Notes: generated from the letters alone by a model not told the origin. DNA of 64,000 nucleotides from Amycolatopsis lexingtonensis (GCF_014873755.1 NZ_JADBEG010000001.1:1490501-1554500); one strand, 5' to 3'. Shown: positions 29,799 to 40,063, numbered from the stretch's first letter. A program made the numbers and translations.

Positions 29799-31274
29799 AT
29801 GACCATCGCCCCAGGCGGGACCGGCAGGCTCACCAGCCCCATCTCCGCCGCGGCCAGGGAAATCCTCTTCGACCGCGACACCGCACCCGCACCCGATCCG
29901 GTCGCGGCCGAGCTCGGGCTGATCAGCCAGGTCGACCGCGCCCACGTCGTCATGCTCGCCGAACGCGGCATCGTCGGGCCGGGTCCCGCGGCCGAACTCC
30001 TGCGCGGCATCGAAGACCTGCGGGCCCGGCGGTTCGCGCCGCTGCACGACGTCCCCGCGCCCCGCGGCCGGTACCTCGCCTACGAATCCCACCTGATCGA
30101 CACCCTCGGCCCGGAAGTCGGCGGAGTCCTCCACAGTGGACGGTCGCGCAACGACCTCAACGCCACCGTGGTCCGGCTCCGGCTGCGCGAACCGCACGAA
30201 CGGCTGCTCGCCGAGTCCGACGCCCTCGGCCGCGCTCTCCTGGACCGTGCCCGGCGCTGGGCCGAGGTCACCATGCCCGCCTACACCCACCACCAGCCCG
30301 CCGTGCCGATCACCTACGGCCACTACCTGGCCGGGGTGGCGAGCGCGCTCGTCCGGGACGTCGAAGGCGTGTGGCAGGCCGGGGCGGAGCTCGACCAGAA
30401 CCCGCTCGGCGCGGGCGCGGTCGGCGGCACGTCGCTGCCGGTCGACCAGCACCGCACCACCGCGCTGCTCGGGTTCGCCGCGCCGCTGGCGAACTCGCTG
30501 CACGCGGTCGCGTCGCGGGATCTGGTGCTGCGCCAGCTGTCCGCGGCCACCGTGCTCGGCGTGCTGCTCTGCCGCGTCTCGCACGACCTGCAGGCGTGGA
30601 CCAGCGCCGAGGCCGGGCTGCTGCGGCTGGCCGACGACGTCGTCGGGTCGAGCTCGATGATGCCGCAGAAGCGCAACCCCTTCCTGCTGGAGCACGTCCA
30701 AGGGCGGGCGCTGGCGCCGCTCGGCGCGTTCACCGCGTCGGCGAGCGCGATGGCCACCGCCCGCTTCACCAACGCCATCGCGGTCGGCACCGAAGCCGTG
30801 GCCCCGGCGTGGGCGGCGCTCGAAGCGGCGACCGACGCCGTCGTGCTGCTCCGGCTGGTCGTCGAGGGCGCCGAACCGGTGCCGGAGCGGATGTACGACC
30901 GCGCGGTCGACGGCCAGACCGCGGCCACCCACCTCGCCGAACGGCTCGTCGACGCCGGTGTCCCGTTCCGGCAGGCCCACCACGACGTCGGCGCGATCGC
31001 CAAGGAGGCACTGGCCGGGAACCTGCCGCTGCACGAGGTTGCCCGCGTCCGGCTGGCCGGGCAGCCCCCGCACGTCCTGGCCGCGCTCGACCCGGCCGAA
31101 GTCGCGCAGCACGCGGCGTACGGCGGCGGCCCGGCGCGGGAGTCCGTGCTCGCCGCCGTGACCGAGGCCGAAACCGCGTTCGCCCGCATCCGGGCGGCCG
31201 CCGAAGAACGCCGCTGGCGCTGGAGCCAGGCCGAAATCGGCCTCGACGACGCCGTCCGAACCCTCATCCGCTGA
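29799..31274 (+). CDS. Argininosuccinate lyase-like enzyme
   Basis: A 491-residue member of the fumarase/aspartase superfamily. It has YTHHQPAVPITYGHY (about residues 165-179) and the signature GSSSMMPQKRNP (about 283-294), whose flexible serine loop supplies the catalytic base. GAAGGAG precedes ATG 29799. Argininosuccinate lyases split an N-substituted aspartate into fumarate and an amine. Here the probable substrate is the aspartate adduct made by the PLP enzyme, releasing 2,3-diaminobutyrate. Similar kinase/PLP/lyase trios are associated with diaminobutyrate in friulimicin-type lipopeptides and pacidamycin-type uridyl peptides. A housekeeping role in arginine synthesis is unlikely because no arg genes are nearby. 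Confidence 0.87.
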   Translation: MTIAPGGTGRLTSPISAAAREILFDRDTAPAPDPVAAELGLISQVDRAHVVMLAERGIVGPGPAAELLRGIEDLRARRFAPLHDVPAPRGRYLAYESHLIDTLGPEVGGVLHSGRSRNDLNATVVRLRLREPHERLLAESDALGRALLDRARRWAEVTMPAYTHHQPAVPITYGHYLAGVASALVRDVEGVWQAGAELDQNPLGAGAVGGTSLPVDQHRTTALLGFAAPLANSLHAVASRDLVLRQLSAATVLGVLLCRVSHDLQAWTSAEAGLLRLADDVVGSSSMMPQKRNPFLLEHVQGRALAPLGAFTASASAMATARFTNAIAVGTEAVAPAWAALEAATDAVVLLRLVVEGAEPVPERMYDRAVDGQTAATHLAERLVDAGVPFRQAHHDVGAIAKEALAGNLPLHEVARVRLAGQPPHVLAALDPAEVAQHAAYGGGPARESVLAAVTEAETAFARIRAAAEERRWRWSQAEIGLDDAVRTLIR

Positions 31275-31291
31275 CCGCCAAGGAGCCTGTT

Positions 31292-32407
<1,116 letters not shown>

Positions 32408-32414
32408 CGGCGGT

Positions 32415-32467
32415 GTCTTGAATGAGTCATTCAGGACCTCCGGTGACCTGAATGACTCATTCAAGAC
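32415..32467. repeat. 53 bp double-palindrome repeat, copy R3, between convergent genes
   Basis: Centre GGACCTCCGGTGACC, with one TGAATGAGTCATTCA and one TGAATGACTCATTCA arm. It fills almost the whole gap between the threonine aldolase stop and the aldo/keto reductase stop, so it may work as a two-way terminator. Confidence 0.93.
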
Positions 32468-32468
32468 C

Positions 32469-33350
32469 TCAGCCCAGCGCGGCGTCCAGCGACCGCGACG
32501 GGACCGCGTCCAGCGCCGACAGCGTCTCGGCGTCCAAAACCACCGACCCAGCCGCGATGTTCGCCTCCAGGTGCCCGACGCTCGCCGTACCCGGGATGAG
32601 GTGGACGTTCGGCGCGTGGTGCAGCAGCCACGCCAGCCCGATCTGCGCCGGCGTCACCCCCAGCGCCGCCGCCGCGGCCTGGACCGCCGGCTCGTCCGTC
32701 ACCTTCGGCAGGCCCGGGAAAGCGCCGCCCAGCGGGAAGAACGGCACCCACGCGATGTCCTCCGCCAGGCACAGCCGGAGCATTTCCTCGTCGTCGCGGG
32801 CGACCAGGCTGTAGGCGTTCTGCACGCAGGCGATGCCCGCCGGCAGGGCGCGCCGGAGGGTGTCGAGGCCGACGCTGCTGAGGCCGATCGCGCCGATCTT
32901 GCCTTCGTCGCGCAGCGCCGTCAGCACCGCGAGCTGGTCGTCGACGTCGACCAGCTGGTCGCCCTCGGCCAGCAGGCCCGGCCGCAGCTCCGCGCGGCGC
33001 AGGTTGACCAGCGTGACCCGCTCGGTGCCGAGCGTCCGGAGGTTGTCCTCGACGCTCTTGCGGAGTTCTTCGGGCCGCTGCGCGAGGCGGAGCGGGATCG
33101 GGCCGCCCGGGTCCGGGTCGGCGCCGACCTTGGTGGCGATCAGGACGTCGTCGCCGGCCGCCTCGCGGATGACGTCGTTGACGAAGCCGTTGCCGTAGAA
33201 CTCGGCCGTGTCGATGTGGTCGACGCCCAGGTCCAGGGCCCGGCGCAGCAGGGCGACGGCCGCGGCCCGGTCCTCGTGCAGGCGCTCGAGCTGCATCGCG
33301 CCGAACCCGACGCGGGAGACGGTGCGGCCGGCTAGCTGGCTGGATGACAT
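32469..33350 (-). CDS. Aldo/keto reductase family oxidoreductase
   Basis: A 293-residue (beta/alpha)8 protein. It starts at an ATG reading MSSSQLAG, and the catalytic Asp and Tyr lie in GVDHIDTAEFYG. IATKVGAD carries the Lys, and a late IPGT segment contacts NADPH. The position usually held by the catalytic His is in VTLVNLRRAE, as in the YdbC-like subgroup that reads VNLR. It should reduce aldehydes or ketones with NADPH; the substrate is unknown. It is divergent from a TetR regulator, and the 83 bp between them carries two matching palindromes, so this gene is probably the TetR target. Confidence 0.88.
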   Translation of the reverse strand: MSSSQLAGRTVSRVGFGAMQLERLHEDRAAAVALLRRALDLGVDHIDTAEFYGNGFVNDVIREAAGDDVLIATKVGADPDPGGPIPLRLAQRPEELRKSVEDNLRTLGTERVTLVNLRRAELRPGLLAEGDQLVDVDDQLAVLTALRDEGKIGAIGLSSVGLDTLRRALPAGIACVQNAYSLVARDDEEMLRLCLAEDIAWVPFFPLGGAFPGLPKVTDEPAVQAAAAALGVTPAQIGLAWLLHHAPNVHLIPGTASVGHLEANIAAGSVVLDAETLSALDAVPSRSLDAALG

Positions 33351-33380
33351 GGCTGTCCCGCTTTCGTGCGATGATGGCGA

Positions 33381-33431
33381 AGCGGAGGAACCTCCGCTAA
33401 GTCGACCGTAGCACAACCGGAGGGACCTCCG
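33381..33431. promoter_or_regulatory. Paired TetR operator-like palindromes between reductase and regulator
   Basis: Site 1 (33381-33398) is AGCGGAGGAACCTCCGCT, with 8-base arms around AA. Site 2 (33418-33431) is CGGAGGGACCTCCG, with 6-base arms around GA. Their centres are 35 bp apart. Site 2 contains the GGAGG ribosome site of the TetR gene, so binding there would block its own expression. That the TetR protein binds is inferred from position. Confidence 0.72.
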
Positions 33432-33433
33432 TT

Positions 33434-33994
33434 TTGCCTTCGTCCGAAACCGGGCGCCCGGTGCGCGCCGACGCGCGCCGCAACCGCGAGAAGCTCGTCG
33501 AGGTCGCGCGCGCCGCGTTCGCCACCGACGGCGCCGTCGCGCTCGAGACCATCGCCCGTGAGGCCGGCGTCGGGATCGGGACGCTCTACCGGCACTTCCC
33601 GACCCGCGAGGCTCTCGTCGAAGCCGTCTACGCGGCCGAGCTGGACGACGTCTGCGCCAGTGCCCCGGCACTGCTCGAGCAGCACCCGCCCGCGGTGGCG
33701 CTGCGCGCGTGGATGGACCGCTACGCCGCCTTCTTCGCGACCAAGCTGGGCATGGCCGACACCCTCCGCGTCAGCCTCGGGACCGGGCGCATCGTCACGG
33801 CGGAGACCCGGCGGCGCATCGTCGCGGCGATCGGCGCGATCCTCGAAGCCGGCGCGGCGGCGGGCACCCTGCGCGCCGACGCCGACCCCGAGGACGTCAC
33901 CTTCGTGCTGCTGGGCGTGTTCCTCTCGGCCGGGCACGAGCCGGAGCGGATCGGGCGGCTGCTCGACCTCGTGGCGGACGCCGTGCGGCCCTGA
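33434..33994 (+). CDS. TetR family transcriptional regulator
   Basis: A 186-residue protein with an N-terminal helix-turn-helix (about residues 36-62), ETIAREAGVGIGTLYRHFP, typical of TetR repressors, followed by an all-helical ligand domain. The TTG start at 33434 is chosen because GGAGG ends 10 bases before it; an in-frame GTG at 33459 would truncate the first helix. It is divergent from the aldo/keto reductase and two palindromes lie between them. The effector cannot be told from sequence. It ends 1 bp before the GH31 gene on the opposite strand. Confidence 0.9.
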   Translation: MPSSETGRPVRADARRNREKLVEVARAAFATDGAVALETIAREAGVGIGTLYRHFPTREALVEAVYAAELDDVCASAPALLEQHPPAVALRAWMDRYAAFFATKLGMADTLRVSLGTGRIVTAETRRRIVAAIGAILEAGAAAGTLRADADPEDVTFVLLGVFLSAGHEPERIGRLLDLVADAVRP

Positions 33995-33995
33995 G

Positions 33996-35999
33996 TCACT
34001 CCGGGCGGATCGGCAGCTCCACGTCGTCGCGCAGGAACAGCGGGATCCGGTCCGCCGGAGCCGGCGCCTCGACGCGAGTCCCTCCCGCATAACGGTTTCC
34101 GGTCACCGCGTCCGTCCACACGGCACCGGACGGCAGATACACCTCGCGGCTCGTGACGCCCGCTTCGAGCACCGGCGCGACCAGGAGGTCCGGGCCCAGC
34201 AGGAAGGCGTCCTCGACCGTCCAGCACTCCGGGTCGGCCGGGAAGTCGACGAACAGCGGCCGCATCGGCGGGATGCCCTGCTCGTGCGCCACCCGCATCT
34301 GCGCCATCAGGTACGGCCGCAGCCGTTCCCGCAGCCGCAGCGACGCCGTGATGGCCGTGTAGGCGGAGTCGCCGTACGACCAGACCTCGTTGGGGCCGCC
34401 GGTCATGTCCGGCCCGAACGGCGGGCGCGGGTCGCGGAAGCCGTGCAGGCGGAACAGCGGGCAGCACACGCCGTACTGGAACCACCGGACCATCAGCTCC
34501 CGGTACTCCGGCGACGCCGGGTCGCCGCCGTGGAAGCCGCCGATGTCCGTGGTCCACCACGGGATCCCGGCCAGCGCGACGTTCAGCCCCGCCCGCACCT
34601 GCGCGCGCAGCGACGCCCACGTCGCCGCCACGTCCCCCGACCAGAGCGCGGCCCCGTACCGCTGGCTGCCCGCCCACGCCGAGCGGGACAGCAGCACCAC
34701 CTCGTCGTCGCCCTCGGCGCGGATGCCGTCGTGGAACGCCTGCGCGTTCGCCTGCGGGTAGAGGTTGAACACCTCCGCGCCCGGCCCGGCGTGGAAGCCG
34801 AGGTTGTGCGGGTGGCCGGGCTGGATCTCCGGCTCGTCGCCGTCCAGCCACCACGCGCGCACGCCGAGGTCGTAGTAGTTCTCCTTGACCTTGGCCCAGA
34901 CGAACCGCCGCGCCGCCGGGTTCGTCGCGTCGTAGAACGCGACCGGCATCTCGACGTCGAACCCCTTGTCCTTCCAGGGCGCGTGCGCCGGGACCCCGCT
35001 CTCGGCGGCGACCAGCAGGCCGCGTTCGTGCAGCTCCTGGTAGTTCGCCGACAGCGGGCTGACCGACGGCCACACCGACACCATCAGCTTGACGCCGAGC
35101 TCGTCCAGCTCCCGGATCATCCCGGCCGGGTCCGGCCACTCGGCCGGGTCGAACCGCCAGTCGCCGAGGTGCGTCCAGTGGAAGAAGTCCGCGACGATCA
35201 CCGACAGCGGCAGTCCCCGCGCGTGGTATTCGCGCGCCACGGCCAGAAGCTCTTCCTGGGTGCTGTAGCGCAGTTTCGACTGCCAGAACCCGGCCGCCCA
35301 CTCGGGCAGCATCGGCGCGTGCCCGGTCGCGTCGGCGTAGTGGCCCAGGATCTGGCGCGGGCCGTCGCCGGTGGTGATCCAGTAGTCGAGCTGGCGGGCG
35401 TCGTCGGCGACCCAGCGGGTGCCGTTGGCGGCCAGCTCGACCCGCCCGACGGCCGGGCTGTTCCACAGGAAGCCGTAGCCGCGGCTGGAGAGCAGGAACG
35501 GCACCGACACCTCGGCGTTGCGCTGCACCAGGTCGAGCACCAGGCCCTTCTGGTCGAGCCGGCCGTGCGTGTGCTGCCCGAGCCCGTACAGCCGCTCGTC
35601 GTCGTAGGCGGCGAACCGCTGTTCGAGCCGGCCGTAGCCGTTGCGGGACGGCATGAACAGCCGCGCGCCGGGCCACCAGAAGTGCGCCCGCTGCTCGGAA
35701 AGCAGCTCCTCGCCGGTGTCCGTGCGGACGAACTTCAGCTGCGCGTCGATCCCGGTGTCGGTGTCGGCGACCGCCACGATCGCGGTGAGCGCGCCGTTGA
35801 CGACGCGCCCGGTGCGGCCGTCGGCCGAGGCGGTCGCGGCGGACGGCTTCGCGGGCAGCAGCGCGCCCGGCACGTCGTCGAGGATCTTGTGCCGCCCGGC
35901 GCGCACGCGCAGGCTCCCGTCGCCCCACGGCTCGACGCGCAGCACCTCGTGCCGCACGCGGACCTCCAGCGCGCGGCCGTCTTCGGTCGTGGCGATCAA
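33996..35999 (-). CDS. Glycoside hydrolase family 31 (alpha-glucosidase/alpha-xylosidase type)
   Basis: A 667-residue protein with the N-terminal beta-sandwich of GH31 (LYGLGQHTHG region) and a (beta/alpha)8 barrel. The nucleophile motif WWLDGDEPE lies near residue 385, and SGD near residue 460 probably holds the acid/base Asp. DFFHWTHLGDW and IGGFHGG line the active site in this family. No signal peptide, so it acts in the cytoplasm on an imported alpha-linked oligosaccharide. It is the last gene of a minus-strand operon (binding protein, two permeases, this enzyme), 9 bp after the second permease. Exact linkage specificity is not predictable here. Confidence 0.9.
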   Translation of the reverse strand: MIATTEDGRALEVRVRHEVLRVEPWGDGSLRVRAGRHKILDDVPGALLPAKPSAATASADGRTGRVVNGALTAIVAVADTDTGIDAQLKFVRTDTGEELLSEQRAHFWWPGARLFMPSRNGYGRLEQRFAAYDDERLYGLGQHTHGRLDQKGLVLDLVQRNAEVSVPFLLSSRGYGFLWNSPAVGRVELAANGTRWVADDARQLDYWITTGDGPRQILGHYADATGHAPMLPEWAAGFWQSKLRYSTQEELLAVAREYHARGLPLSVIVADFFHWTHLGDWRFDPAEWPDPAGMIRELDELGVKLMVSVWPSVSPLSANYQELHERGLLVAAESGVPAHAPWKDKGFDVEMPVAFYDATNPAARRFVWAKVKENYYDLGVRAWWLDGDEPEIQPGHPHNLGFHAGPGAEVFNLYPQANAQAFHDGIRAEGDDEVVLLSRSAWAGSQRYGAALWSGDVAATWASLRAQVRAGLNVALAGIPWWTTDIGGFHGGDPASPEYRELMVRWFQYGVCCPLFRLHGFRDPRPPFGPDMTGGPNEVWSYGDSAYTAITASLRLRERLRPYLMAQMRVAHEQGIPPMRPLFVDFPADPECWTVEDAFLLGPDLLVAPVLEAGVTSREVYLPSGAVWTDAVTGNRYAGGTRVEAPAPADRIPLFLRDDVELPIRPE

Positions 36000-36008
36000 G
36001 CGCTCTCC

Positions 36009-36812
36009 TTAGTCTTTGACGGCGCCGCTGGTCAGCCCGGCGACGACGTACCGCTGGGCGACGACGAGCAGGACGGCCGCGGGGATCGCGGCGAGGACGG
36101 CGGTGGCCATGATCCCGTTCCAGTCGGCGGACTGGTTACCGACGAACCGGTAGATGCCCACGGTGATCGGTTCGAACGACTGCCCGGTGGTGAGGGTGAC
36201 GGCGAACAGGAAGTCCGCCCAGGCGAACAGGAACGAGAACAGGCCGGCGGTGACGAGCGCGTTGCGGCTGACCGGCACGATGATCGAGAAGAACGTCCGC
36301 CAGTACCCCGCGCCGTCCACTCTGGACGCTTCGGTCAGCTCCTTCGGCACCGAGATCATGAACGCCCGCAGCAGGAGCACGGCGAACGGGATGGTCGCGG
36401 TCGAGTCCGCCAGCACCAGCCCGAGGTAGTTGTCGATCAGGCCGAGGTTGCTGAACACCGTGTAGAGCGCGTTCGCCATCACGATGCCCGGGATCATCTG
36501 CACGATGAGCAGCACGAACACCAGCACCGGACCGCCGCGCACCTTCAGCTGGGCCAGCGCGTACGATGCCGGCGCGGCGATCACCAGCGACACGAGCACC
36601 GTGCCGAGCGCGACGACGACGCTGGAGAGCAGGTTCGGCCCCTGCGTCGACCACGCTTTCCGGTAGCCGTCCAGGGTGCCGCCGACCGGGAAGAACGCCG
36701 GGTCCGGGCGCAGCAGCGCGCCGCTGGGCTGCAGGGACGCGTTGACCATCCAGTACAGCGGGAACAGCAGCACCGCGACGATCAGGACGCCGAAGACCGT
36801 CCGGGCTTTCAC
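36009..36812 (-). CDS. Carbohydrate ABC transporter permease, MalG type
   Basis: A 267-residue inner-membrane protein with about six membrane segments. The cytoplasmic EAA-type loop ELTEASRVDGAGYWRTFF contacts the ATPase. GTG 36812 is the start; it overlaps the stop of the partner permease (GTGA). No ATPase gene is in the operon, so a shared MsiK-type ATPase is expected, as in other actinomycete sugar transporters. It imports the sugar captured by the lipoprotein encoded two genes upstream. Confidence 0.92.
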   Translation of the reverse strand: MKARTVFGVLIVAVLLFPLYWMVNASLQPSGALLRPDPAFFPVGGTLDGYRKAWSTQGPNLLSSVVVALGTVLVSLVIAAPASYALAQLKVRGGPVLVFVLLIVQMIPGIVMANALYTVFSNLGLIDNYLGLVLADSTATIPFAVLLLRAFMISVPKELTEASRVDGAGYWRTFFSIIVPVSRNALVTAGLFSFLFAWADFLFAVTLTTGQSFEPITVGIYRFVGNQSADWNGIMATAVLAAIPAAVLLVVAQRYVVAGLTSGAVKD

Positions 36813-37747
36813 GCCGCCGCCTCGGCCAGTGTCGCCTTCGCCGAGCGCAGGTAGAGCAGCCCGAACACCGTCGCCACCAGGATGAGGACGTTGCCGACCG
36901 CGGCGCCCTGCCCGAACGCGAAGTCCTGGAAGGACAGCCGGTAGGACCACGTCGTCAGCGTCTGGGTCGCGTTGGCCGGCCCGCCGCCGGTGACCACCAT
37001 GATCACGTCGAACACCTTGATCGTGTAGACCAGCCCGAGCATGAGCACGATCCCGGTGACCGGCCGCAGCAGCGGCCAGGTGACGTACCGGAACCGCTGC
37101 CAGGGACCGGCGCCGTCCAGTGAGGCGGCTTCGTAGAGCGACGCGGGGATCGCGCGCAGCCCGCCGTGCAGGATGACCAGGTTGAACGGGATGCCGATCC
37201 AGATGTTGGTGAGGACGACCGCCGGCAGCGCCCAGCCGGTGCTGCTGAGCCACGGCACCGCGTCGAGACCCACCGCGCGCACCGCGGCGTTGAGCACGCC
37301 GTGGTCCTGGTCGAACATCCAGCGCCAGACCGCGCCGCTGACCACCAGCGGCAGCAGCCAGGGGAGCAGCAGCAGCGACCGCAGCAGTGCGCTGCCGAGG
37401 AAGCGGCCGTTGAAGAACACCGCCAGCGCCAGCCCGATGCCGAACTGGAAGACCAGCGACCCGGCGGTGAACAGGACCGTGTTGATTACCGCCGTCGAGA
37501 ACAGCGGGTTGCCGAACACGGCGGCGTAGTTGGCGAGGCCGACGAAGGGTGCTTCGCCGGTGTAGAACGACTTCACCGTGTAGTCCTGCGTGCTCATCAC
37601 GACGTTCGCGGCCAGCGGGTAGCCGAAGAACACGACGACGTAGCCGAGCGCGGGCAGCAGGAACAGCCACGCGGCGAACCGGTTGTCCCGCCGGGACTTG
37701 CGGCCGGCGCGGGGTGGCGCCGTGACGGCCGGGGCGACCAGAGTCAC
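36809..37747 (-). CDS. Carbohydrate ABC transporter permease, MalF type
   Basis: A 312-residue protein with six predicted membrane segments after a basic N-terminus (GRKSRRDNR). The EAA loop reads SLYEAASLDGAGPWQRF. The GTG start at 37747 overlaps the binding-protein stop by four bases and its own stop overlaps the MalG-type gene, so the three transport genes are translationally coupled. It forms the permease dimer with the next gene. Confidence 0.92.
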   Translation of the reverse strand: MTLVAPAVTAPPRAGRKSRRDNRFAAWLFLLPALGYVVVFFGYPLAANVVMSTQDYTVKSFYTGEAPFVGLANYAAVFGNPLFSTAVINTVLFTAGSLVFQFGIGLALAVFFNGRFLGSALLRSLLLLPWLLPLVVSGAVWRWMFDQDHGVLNAAVRAVGLDAVPWLSSTGWALPAVVLTNIWIGIPFNLVILHGGLRAIPASLYEAASLDGAGPWQRFRYVTWPLLRPVTGIVLMLGLVYTIKVFDVIMVVTGGGPANATQTLTTWSYRLSFQDFAFGQGAAVGNVLILVATVFGLLYLRSAKATLAEAAA

Positions 37748-38970
37748 GACCCGCTCGCCTGCTGCGCGGCCTTGAGAGCCTGGTCGGCGGGCAGCTTCCC
37801 GGTCAGGGCCGCCTGGAGGGCGTCGGCCAGCGCCTGCGAGACCTTGGGGTACTTCTCGCCGAGTTCCGCGGTGCGGGAGCGGGCGGTGCCGACCTCGTCG
37901 ACGAACGCCTGCATCGCGGGCTGCTGGGCGCCGAACTTGGCCGCGGTGGCCGTCTTCGACGGGATGTAGGCGTGCGCCTTGCTCCACTCCAGCATCGTCG
38001 GTTCCGAGAGGATGCAGGAGAGCACCTTGCCCGCGGCCTGCTGGGTGGGGCCGCCGGTGACCGGCACGGCGCCGACCTCGCCGCCGAGGGCGACCACCGG
38101 CTTGGCGCCCGCCTGCGGCACCGGGATCGGCACGACGCCGTAGTGCAGGGACTGCTGCTCGTCGAGCCGGGCCAGGTTCCACGACCCGTTGACCATCATC
38201 GCCGCGTTGCCCGCGACGAACTGGTCGGCGACGTCGTTCTGGTTCCAGGTCACCACGGACTTCGACGCCGACCCGGAGTTCACCAGGTCCGTCACGAATT
38301 GAAGCGCTTTCACGGACGGCGCGGAGTCCAACTGGGACAGTTCTGCCCCGTTGCTCCAGAAGAACGGCAGGAACTGCCAGGTGCCTTCTTCGGAGGGGAT
38401 GGCGGAGAAGGCGAGCCCGTACTTGCCGTCCTTGGTCAGCTTGGCCGCGGCGGTCTTGAGCTCGTCCCAGGTCTTCGGCGGCTGGACGCCGGCCGCGGCG
38501 AGGAGGTCCTTGTTGTAGATCAGCGCGAGCCCGTTGACGCCGGGGGCCACGCCGTACACCTTGTCCTGGTAGGTCCCGGCCTTGACGATGCTCTCGTAGT
38601 AGCCGTCGGTGGTGATGCCGTAGTCGGCCAGCGGGGTCAGCGCGCCGGTGGCGGCGACCTGCTGCAGCGTCGGGTTGTCGGTGAACAGCAGGTCCGGCAA
38701 CGTCTTCGAGCTGGCGCCCTGCAGGACCTTCGGCAGCATCTGGTTCGTCGGCACCTTCTGCCGCTCGATCTTGATGCCGGTCTGGCCCGCGCACGTGTCG
38801 AGGATCTTCTGCCAGGCCGCCGATCCCTGCTCGTCGGCGTAGTAGTCGAGCTCGGTGATCGAGCCGGCGGGCTGGGCGTTGTTCGACGTCGTGGGCGCGG
38901 GACTGGGGCTGCAGGCGGCCAGGAGCGCGGCGCTCGCGGCCAGGACGAGGGCGCGACGGGCTACGGGCAT
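37744..38970 (-). CDS. Sugar-binding lipoprotein of ABC transporter
   Basis: A 408-residue family 1 extracellular solute-binding protein. The signal peptide ends in a lipobox LLAAC with Cys20 as the lipidated residue. Internal hallmarks include LTKDGKYGLAF, a WSNGAEL loop and VAGNAAMMVNGSWNL. GGAG precedes ATG 38970. It is the first gene of the minus-strand operon and lies 36 bp after the LacI gene, which reads the same way. The ligand is probably an oligosaccharide whose breakdown product is used by the GH31 enzyme. Confidence 0.92.
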   Translation of the reverse strand: MPVARRALVLAASAALLAACSPSPAPTTSNNAQPAGSITELDYYADEQGSAAWQKILDTCAGQTGIKIERQKVPTNQMLPKVLQGASSKTLPDLLFTDNPTLQQVAATGALTPLADYGITTDGYYESIVKAGTYQDKVYGVAPGVNGLALIYNKDLLAAAGVQPPKTWDELKTAAAKLTKDGKYGLAFSAIPSEEGTWQFLPFFWSNGAELSQLDSAPSVKALQFVTDLVNSGSASKSVVTWNQNDVADQFVAGNAAMMVNGSWNLARLDEQQSLHYGVVPIPVPQAGAKPVVALGGEVGAVPVTGGPTQQAAGKVLSCILSEPTMLEWSKAHAYIPSKTATAAKFGAQQPAMQAFVDEVGTARSRTAELGEKYPKVSQALADALQAALTGKLPADQALKAAQQASGS

Positions 38971-39005
38971 GGCGATTCTCCTTCGGCGGTGGAGCAGAAC
39001 CGGGA

Positions 39006-40013
39006 TCAGGCTCGGGGCGCGGCCGTGCTTTCGCGCCGGGTGAGACGAGGCCCGAGCAGGCGGACCTCCGGGGTGGTGTGGCCGGCGAGCCGGCGCATCG
39101 TCATCTCGACGGCCTGGGTGCCGACCTCCTCGGCCGGGATGGCCACGTTGGTCAGCGCGACGGCGTGCTGCTCGGCCATGCTGTCCGGGCAGACCGCGAT
39201 GACCGAGATGTCCTCGGGCACGCGCAGGCCGCGGTGGCGCAGCTCCGCCAGCAGGCCGGGCAGGACGGCTTCGTTGTGCACGACCAGGCCGGTCAGGTCC
39301 GGGTCGGCGGTGAGCAGGTCGTCGAGGCAGGCGCTCACCGCTTCGTAGGAGTGGGCGCACGGCCGGTTCGCCGCCCGCACTTCACGCGTCTTCGCCGCTT
39401 CGTCGAAGCCGCGCAGGAACCGGGTCGCGTAGCTCGTCCCGCGCCGGTAGACGGCGGGGGAAGGGCCGATCAGCCCGATCGAGCGGTGCCCGAGCTCGGC
39501 CAGGTGCGCGACGCACGCCGAGGCGGCGGCGGTGAAGTCGAGGTCGACGCAGCTGAGCCCGGCCGGGTGGTCGGGCACGCCGATGAGTACCACCGGCAGG
39601 TCGAGCGCGAGCAGCATCGGCACCCGCGGGTCGGCGGTTTCGACGTCCATCACCATCAGCGCGTCGGCGATCGCCGAGGACGCCACCCGCTGCAGCGCGG
39701 CGGGGCCTTCGTCCTTGGTGAGCAGCAGCAGGTCGTGGTCGTGCGCGCGGGCCGCGGTGACCGCCGAGGCGACGAACTCCATCACCACGGCGACGTTGAG
39801 GTCGGTGCGCAGCGGGACGACCAGTGCCAGTACGTTGGTCTTGCTGCTGGCCAGCGCCCGCGCGCCGGCGTGCGGGTGGTAGCCGAGCTTGCGGATGCTG
39901 TCCTCGACCAGCCGCCGGGTCTTGGGCGAGATCGAGCGCTTGCCGCTGATCACGTACGACACCGTGCTGGGGGCGACTCCCGCCGCGCTCGCGACGTCGT
40001 TGATCGTGACCAC
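39006..40013 (-). CDS. LacI family transcriptional regulator
   Basis: A 335-residue repressor. The N-terminal helix-turn-helix VTINDVASAAGVAPSTVSYVISG and the hinge ALASSKTNVLALVVP are typical of LacI/GalR proteins, followed by a periplasmic-binding-like sugar domain. GTG 40013 is chosen because AGGAGG sits six bases upstream; an ATG at 40046 would add 11 residues before the conserved start and has no such site. It heads the minus-strand sugar operon and is divergent from the secreted GH3 gene. Similar 16 bp palindromes occur before both, so it probably controls both directions in response to the sugar. Confidence 0.92.
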   Translation of the reverse strand: MVTINDVASAAGVAPSTVSYVISGKRSISPKTRRLVEDSIRKLGYHPHAGARALASSKTNVLALVVPLRTDLNVAVVMEFVASAVTAARAHDHDLLLLTKDEGPAALQRVASSAIADALMVMDVETADPRVPMLLALDLPVVLIGVPDHPAGLSCVDLDFTAAASACVAHLAELGHRSIGLIGPSPAVYRRGTSYATRFLRGFDEAAKTREVRAANRPCAHSYEAVSACLDDLLTADPDLTGLVVHNEAVLPGLLAELRHRGLRVPEDISVIAVCPDSMAEQHAVALTNVAIPAEEVGTQAVEMTMRRLAGHTTPEVRLLGPRLTRRESTAAPRA

Positions 40014-40047
40014 GGGCAGCCTCCTGGGGACGGGGCGGGAGATCATT

Positions 40048-40063
40048 GTCGAAGCGCATCGAC
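40048..40063. promoter_or_regulatory. LacI operator-like palindrome upstream of lacI gene
   Basis: GTCGAAGCGCATCGAC: arms GTCGA and TCGAC around a central GCGC, the CG-centred symmetry typical of LacI-family operators. It is 35 bp before the LacI start codon. Confidence 0.6.

Noticed and set aside
29638..29802. 54-codon gene between ATP-grasp and lyase
   Set aside because: Half of it is the palindromic repeat R2, so it is listed as an observation and not a gene.
40046..40046. ATG at 40046 as start of the LacI gene
   Set aside because: It lacks a ribosome site, while GTG 40013 has AGGAGG six bases upstream and gives the standard N-terminus.
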